The notes under the pieces: generated by a model
The model's input: only the letters and a program-made list of their open reading frames with translations
Databases searched by the model: none
What the model was told of the DNA's origin: nothing
Position numbers and translations under genes: made by a program
Shown here: in pieces, positions 6,752 through 9,692 of the stretch
Layout: each line of letters opens with the position of its first letter
Position numbering within the stretch: position 1 is the first letter of the stretch
Assembly: GCA_030696235.1 (NCBI GenBank)
Contig: JAUYSN010000475.1
Coordinates: forward strand, 1 to 9,692
DNA: 9,692 nt
From: Sulfuricella sp.
Lineage (GTDB): Bacteria; Pseudomonadota; Gammaproteobacteria; Burkholderiales; Sulfuricellaceae
Direction of reading: 5' to 3'

Positions 6752-7690
6752 TCAACCCATGCCCAGCGGTAGCGCATCACTACCGCAGACGGTAATCCAT
6801 TCATCGGCGGTCATCATCTTGCCATCGAATTCGAACGTCAAAATTCGCAGCACTTTCCCATCGCCGCATTCCGCGTAGCAGCGGCCATTCTCGCAATAAA
6901 ATGCCGGTGCCTGTGCGCGTCTTTGACGTTGCGGCTCGAGCAGGGTTTTCAGCACCCGAACTGGCTTCCCGGCAAGCAGCGTGTAGGCGCCAGGGTAAGG
7001 CGGCGCCACGGCTCGCACCAGGTTGTGTATGGTCTGCGCGCTCTGCAACCAGTCAATTTTACCATCTTCCGGCCGTCGTCCGCCGAAATATCCGCCCTGG
7101 CTCAAGTCCTGCGGCTTGAGTTGGGCCGTGCCAGCCAGTAGCGCAGGCAGGCAGCGGTGTAGCGCAACCTCGGCGGCGCAGGTGACTTTGTGGAATACCT
7201 CCAGCGCTGTGTCGTCGGGCAGGATAGGTACGGCCTGCTGGTCGACGATGGCGCCGTTGTCAGGCTTCTCGTTCATCACATGCAGGGTCGAGCCGGTTTC
7301 GCGCTCGCCCTTGATGATCGCCCAGTTCACCGGCACCCGGCCGCGGTATTGGGGCAGCAGCGAGCCGTGCATGTTGAAGGCGCCGCGGGGCGGGATGTCG
7401 AGCAGCACCTTCTTGAGCATATTGCGGTAGTAGAAGGAAAAAATGAAATCCGGCTTAAGCGCCTGGATTTGCGCAACCACTTCGGGGGTGTTGGGGTCGT
7501 CCGGCGTGATCACCGGAATGTCGTGCTGCGCCGCCAGCTCGGCCACGCTGCCGAACCAGATATTTTCGTCCGGGTTGTCGGTGTGCGTCACCACCAGCGG
7601 GACTTCGACGCCATGGGCCAGCAGTACCGACAGGCAGCGCACGCCTACGTTGTGGTAGGCGAAGACGATGGCACGAGGTGAAGAGTCCAT
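6752..7690 (-). CDS. UDP-4-amino-4-deoxy-L-arabinose formyltransferase, equivalent to the ArnA N-terminal domain
   Basis: The enzyme N-formylates UDP-Ara4N using 10-formyltetrahydrofolate, before ArnC loads the sugar on undecaprenyl phosphate. The 312-residue protein covers the full N-terminal domain of ArnA (about 305 residues). It shows FAYHNVG near the start, THTDNP (35-40), IFSFYYR, FNMHGSLLPQYRGRVP with Asn106 and His108, and DNGAIVDQ with Asp144. The catalytic Asn/His/Asp set is therefore complete. FGGRRPEDG and VRAVAPPYPGAY mark the C-terminal subdomain. The start at 7690 has no clear Shine-Dalgarno and lies directly after a degenerate attC-like element, so its original upstream region may be lost. 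It is first of the three visible Ara4N genes; arnB and arnC are not in view. Confidence 0.93.
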   Translation of the reverse strand: MDSSPRAIVFAYHNVGVRCLSVLLAHGVEVPLVVTHTDNPDENIWFGSVAELAAQHDIPVITPDDPNTPEVVAQIQALKPDFIFSFYYRNMLKKVLLDIPPRGAFNMHGSLLPQYRGRVPVNWAIIKGERETGSTLHVMNEKPDNGAIVDQQAVPILPDDTALEVFHKVTCAAEVALHRCLPALLAGTAQLKPQDLSQGGYFGGRRPEDGKIDWLQSAQTIHNLVRAVAPPYPGAYTLLAGKPVRVLKTLLEPQRQRRAQAPAFYCENGRCYAECGDGKVLRILTFEFDGKMMTADEWITVCGSDALPLGMG

Positions 7691-7697
7691 ATTTGTG

Positions 7698-7764
7698 AGT
7701 TGGCGTTTGAATTTACAGGCCTGCGCGACTTTTCGCGCAGGGTTGGTGGAATGAGAGGTTACGC
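7698..7764 (-). other. Degenerate attC-like site at the cassette/Ara4N boundary
   Basis: On the minus strand an R''-like box GCGTAAC (7764-7758; consensus RYYYAAC, one mismatch) is followed by CTCTCATTC. Next comes a 9-bp stem CCTGCGCGA/TCGCGCAGG (7720-7728 with 7733-7741, loop of 4), and then an L'-like AAATTCAAACG. Where GTTRRRY should stand there is GCCAACT (7704-7698), so the crossover GTT is lost. Total length is 67 nt against 69 nt for the better attC at 8688-8756. R'' overlaps the stop codon of the unknown cassette gene. Outside the central stem the arms pair poorly. It may be a decayed terminal attC, or simply a hairpin. Confidence 0.45.
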
Positions 7765-8691
7765 ATCTTTTTTGCGCCCAGAACGAGGAGCTTGCTCAAC
7801 AACCCCAGGACCGGGGGTAACGATAACTCTAGTGCGAGCGTTCGGTAGCTTGTGCATAAGACTTGCGACGGTAATGTTTTTCGCTTTGGCTTCCTGAATG
7901 ATTTCGTAGAGGACATCACCGCTGATTGTCTTCCCTTCCTCGGCCATCGCGAAGGTGTCTATCTTAAAAGGCGCTTCTTCTGTCGCATCTCCCGGCAACG
8001 TAGCGTTGACGATGTGTTCGACGGTGCTGTCATTCAGGACGTCGTTCATTCCTTCGCCAAAAGAGAATCGTTGCTTTATCTTGTCCGGTCGCGCGCGCAT
8101 GGCTTCAATGTTGATTACATCTATTTCACTGAACGGAACGTGGAAGTCGCCGTAGTTGATGAACTGCTTCCGGTCGAGACGCATTTGAAAGTGGTAGTGC
8201 TGATGTTTGGCGTGCTGCGAAGTGGCGTGTCCCTGATAGTCAGACTCGGCACATGAAAATGCCCATTCAAGGTTTTTGTACTTGATGGTTACCTCAAAAA
8301 GCTTGGTTCCAGTTCCTTCGTCCGGAAGGTCGTTGATGTTTCGAGCAAAGCCTTCTTGGTTTGCAACCCAACGCAGAAAACTTTGTATCTGGTAGTAGCC
8401 GTAGTGCTGCGCAATCAAGAGCAGATCATTTTTCTTGAAGCCTTTTGGCTTGAGAAGCCAGTGTGGACAAGGAGACTTTTTGCTGAATGACGCAAGTGGC
8501 TTCTTGCAGAGATAGCAATGACCCTTGCCAAAGTGCTCGAGAAAATGCTGGTGCTCCGCTTCGGCAGCACGAAAATTCACCTCGTTGCCGTGCGCGAGCG
8601 TTTCCTCCGGCAATGACTCCAAGAACTTCGCAAAATCCTTTCCTTTGGCACGGGGATCTTTAGTCACAGGGTTCCTCAAGTGCAGATTCAT
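7759..8691 (-). CDS. Uncharacterised Cys/His-rich protein, probable integron cassette gene
   Basis: I do not recognise this 310-residue protein. No signal peptide or membrane segment is visible, so it is probably cytosolic. A zinc-site candidate, Cys59-x2-Cys62-x12-Cys75-x-His77, lies in HCYLCKKPL through PCPHWLL. Residues 155-167 are rich in histidine and end in HQHYHFQM (163-170), which has the spacing of a HIT-family triad (HxHxHxx). With a preceding zinc site this recalls HIT/GalT-like folds, but that is a weak inference. The C-terminus is Pro/Gly-rich then basic (RSGRKKDA). Its ATG at 8691 lies inside the R' box of the preceding attC, and its stop overlaps the R'' box of the next attC-like element, so the gene fills one cassette of about 990 bp. 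It is AT-richer than ispD (28 of 60 G/C in the line at 8281). The ribosome site is poor. Confidence 0.8.
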   Translation of the reverse strand: MNLHLRNPVTKDPRAKGKDFAKFLESLPEETLAHGNEVNFRAAEAEHQHFLEHFGKGHCYLCKKPLASFSKKSPCPHWLLKPKGFKKNDLLLIAQHYGYYQIQSFLRWVANQEGFARNINDLPDEGTGTKLFEVTIKYKNLEWAFSCAESDYQGHATSQHAKHQHYHFQMRLDRKQFINYGDFHVPFSEIDVINIEAMRARPDKIKQRFSFGEGMNDVLNDSTVEHIVNATLPGDATEEAPFKIDTFAMAEEGKTISGDVLYEIIQEAKAKNITVASLMHKLPNARTRVIVTPGPGVVEQAPRSGRKKDA

Positions 8692-8756
8692 AACGTCCGA
8701 ATTCAGGGGAACTGCGTGGCTTTATCGCGCAGCGTCCCCTAGAATGAATGTTAGGC
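8688..8756 (-). other. attC recombination site (59-base element) between two gene cassettes
   Basis: On the minus strand the element begins with a perfect R'' box, GCCTAAC (8756-8750; consensus RYYYAAC), and an ATTCATTC spacer. It ends with GAATTCGGAC and an R' box GTTATGA (8694-8688; GTTRRRY with two mismatches). The two halves pair: AGGGGA with TCCCCT (8705-8710 with 8735-8740), CTGCG with CGCAG (8712-8716 with 8728-8732), and ATTC with GAAT (8701-8704 with 8742-8745), leaving one extrahelical base at 8741. R''/R' pair at 5 of 7 positions. Length of 69 nt is in the usual attC range. Orientation matches both neighbouring minus-strand genes: it follows the Sel1-repeat gene, and the next gene starts within R'. 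This is the normal cassette arrangement. Confidence 0.8.
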
Positions 8757-8797
8757 ATTTAATGTCACTCTGACCCCAATGGCACTCGGTTCAACGG

Positions 8798-9692
8798 TTA
8801 TTGTCGCGCCAGCAAATCGAGTGCTTCTATTGCGAGATTGTCGCCAGACGCTGCAGCCAGACTGAACCAGTGGTGTGCCTGCTCACTATCTTGCGCAACA
8901 CCTTGACCTCTTAAATACAATAGCCCAAGGTTGTACTGCGCATTTGGGAAACCTTGTTCAGCTGCCTTGCCAAGCCATTCCGCTGCCTGAACATAGTCCT
9001 GCGAAACGCCCAGTCCTTGGGAATACATTATTCCAAGGTTGTACTGCGCATCTACATAGTTCTGTTCCGCAGCTTTGTGCCACCACTTTGCTGTCATTGC
9101 ATAATCTTGTGCAAAATATTGACCATAATAATACATCCACCCAAGAGGGTATTGAGCCTCTGCGAAACCTTGTTCAGCTGCCTTGCCAAGCCATTCCGCT
9201 GCCTGAACATAGTCTTGGTCTTGTAAATATCTAGAGCCAATGCAAGTTTGCGCTATGTTTTCAGCTTTCTTGATTTCATCAGGCGTCATGAGGGTGTCAG
9301 TCATAAGAATAATGTCTTGTCCAGCCTTGTTACCTTTTGCTACCGCTAGAAGGAACCATATGCGTGCGCGAATGAAATCTTGTGCAACACCCTCTCCATA
9401 GAGATACATCCGCCCTAGGTGTAGCATCGCCATGTCATCTCCTTGCTCTGCGGCGAGGTTGAGCCACTTAACTGCCTCCTGATAGTTCTGCTCCACGCCC
9501 GCACCCTTTTCGTACATTTGGCCGAGCATAGACTGGCCACGCGGGTCTCCCCGCTCTGCAGTCAAGCGATACCACCTCAGAGCCTCTTGAAAGTCTGGCT
9601 CTACACCTTTACCTTCTTGGTACATATGCCCCAGCATATTCTGGGCGAATGTACTGCCTTGCGTTGCGGCTAGGCGACACCACTTCATGGCT
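8798..9692 (-). CDS. Sel1-like repeat protein (partial, N-terminus off right edge)
   Basis: The frame is open to the right edge, and the first Met (9688) is internal to a repeat, so the true start is outside the window. The visible 298 residues are tandem Sel1-like repeats of about 36 residues, with the pattern A..W..KAAEQG...AQYNLG.MY..G.GV.QDY. I count about six clear units, one degenerate stretch with an insertion (the DIILMTDTLMTPDEI region) and a short terminal unit ending in LLARQ. Such repeats form alpha-helical solenoids that bind protein partners; many members are secreted or periplasmic. Any signal peptide would be outside the window. The stop is 41 bp before an attC site, so the gene probably belongs to an integron cassette. 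It is AT-rich (25 of 60 G/C in the line at 9061). Partner and role are unknown. Confidence 0.93.
   Translation of the reverse strand, partial: AMKWCRLAATQGSTFAQNMLGHMYQEGKGVEPDFQEALRWYRLTAERGDPRGQSMLGQMYEKGAGVEQNYQEAVKWLNLAAEQGDDMAMLHLGRMYLYGEGVAQDFIRARIWFLLAVAKGNKAGQDIILMTDTLMTPDEIKKAENIAQTCIGSRYLQDQDYVQAAEWLGKAAEQGFAEAQYPLGWMYYYGQYFAQDYAMTAKWWHKAAEQNYVDAQYNLGIMYSQGLGVSQDYVQAAEWLGKAAEQGFPNAQYNLGLLYLRGQGVAQDSEQAHHWFSLAAASGDNLAIEALDLLARQ
8948..8998 (-). repeat. 51-bp direct repeat, copy 1, inside the Sel1-repeat gene
   Basis: These 51 bases are identical to 9164-9214. Both copies encode DYVQAAEWLGKAAEQGF, the junction of two Sel1 units. The copies are 216 bp apart, six 36-codon-equivalent units of 36 bp or two full Sel1 repeats, so recombination between them would stay in frame. 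Confidence 0.9.
9164..9214 (-). repeat. 51-bp direct repeat, copy 2, inside the Sel1-repeat gene
   Basis: This is the second identical copy of the 8948-8998 sequence. Perfect DNA identity across 51 bases exceeds what the protein repeat requires and suggests a recent duplication or gene conversion within the gene. Confidence 0.9.

Noticed and set aside
6208..6795. Open frame of 195 codons on the plus strand opposite the decarboxylase gene
   Set aside because: It is a shadow of a well-conserved gene, and its low-complexity Val/Asp/Gly-rich composition is typical of an antisense frame.
6670..6804. 45-residue N-terminal extension of the decarboxylase
   Set aside because: It overlaps the formyltransferase end in another frame and the G/C-rich palindrome. 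The ribosome site supports ATG at 6669.
9686..9688. ATG at 9688 as the true start of the Sel1-repeat protein
   Set aside because: The frame continues to the edge and this Met lies within a repeat (A-M-K-W position), so the gene is truncated by the window.
1..9692. tRNA, rRNA, CRISPR array, insertion sequence or integrase gene
   Set aside because: I saw no tRNA-like cloverleaf, no spaced short repeats, no transposase and no tyrosine recombinase motifs on either strand. Any integron integrase would lie outside the window.

Overview
The window looks like a chromosomal segment of a Gram-negative proteobacterium. The MEP-pathway genes ispD-ispF and the Ara4N (lipid A modification) genes support this. 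GC-rich housekeeping genes and the two kinds of palindromic intergenic repeat suggest a betaproteobacterium, perhaps of the Nitrosomonadales type. That taxonomic guess is inference; no rRNA or marker phylogeny is available here.

Layout from left to right. (1) Positions 1-1070, minus strand: two genes of the AmmeMemoRadiSam set, MEMO (system protein B) followed by an overlapping AMMECR1-domain gene (system protein A) cut by the left edge. The radical-SAM partner is not visible. (2) Positions 1139-2307, plus strand: ispD and ispF, joined by an ATGA overlap, catalysing steps of the methylerythritol-phosphate isoprenoid pathway. They are followed by a stand-alone kinase-like protein of the COG2187 aminoglycoside-phosphotransferase type (2342-3361). 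(3) Positions 3367-4362, minus strand: a divergent PRPP synthetase converging tail-to-tail on the kinase with only 5 bp between stop codons. (4) Positions 4608-7690, minus strand: three Ara4N genes read in the order formyltransferase, UDP-glucuronate decarboxylase, arnD. The two domains fused in enterobacterial ArnA are separate genes here, and both gaps between the three genes contain palindromic elements.

(5) Positions about 7698-9692, minus strand: an AT-richer region that I read as part of an integron gene-cassette array. A 69-nt attC-like recombination site (8688-8756) lies between a Sel1-repeat protein gene (partial, running off the right edge) and an uncharacterised Cys/His-rich protein gene whose start codon sits inside the R' core box. 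A second, degenerate attC-like structure of 67 nt (7698-7764) follows that gene and overlaps its stop codon. It abuts the Ara4N formyltransferase. No integrase is visible, so this could be an integron tail or an integrase-less attC cluster.

How the genes work together. IspD and IspF make isoprenoid precursors. The three Arn enzymes cover UDP-glucuronate oxidation, N-formylation and later deformylation on undecaprenyl phosphate, but ArnB, ArnC, ArnT and Ugd are absent from the window. The cassette region sits immediately upstream of the formyltransferase and may have separated these genes from the rest of an Ara4N locus. The most interesting parts are the cassette boundary, the unknown cassette protein with a possible HIT-like histidine triad, and the unexplained kinase plus divergent PRPP synthetase pair.
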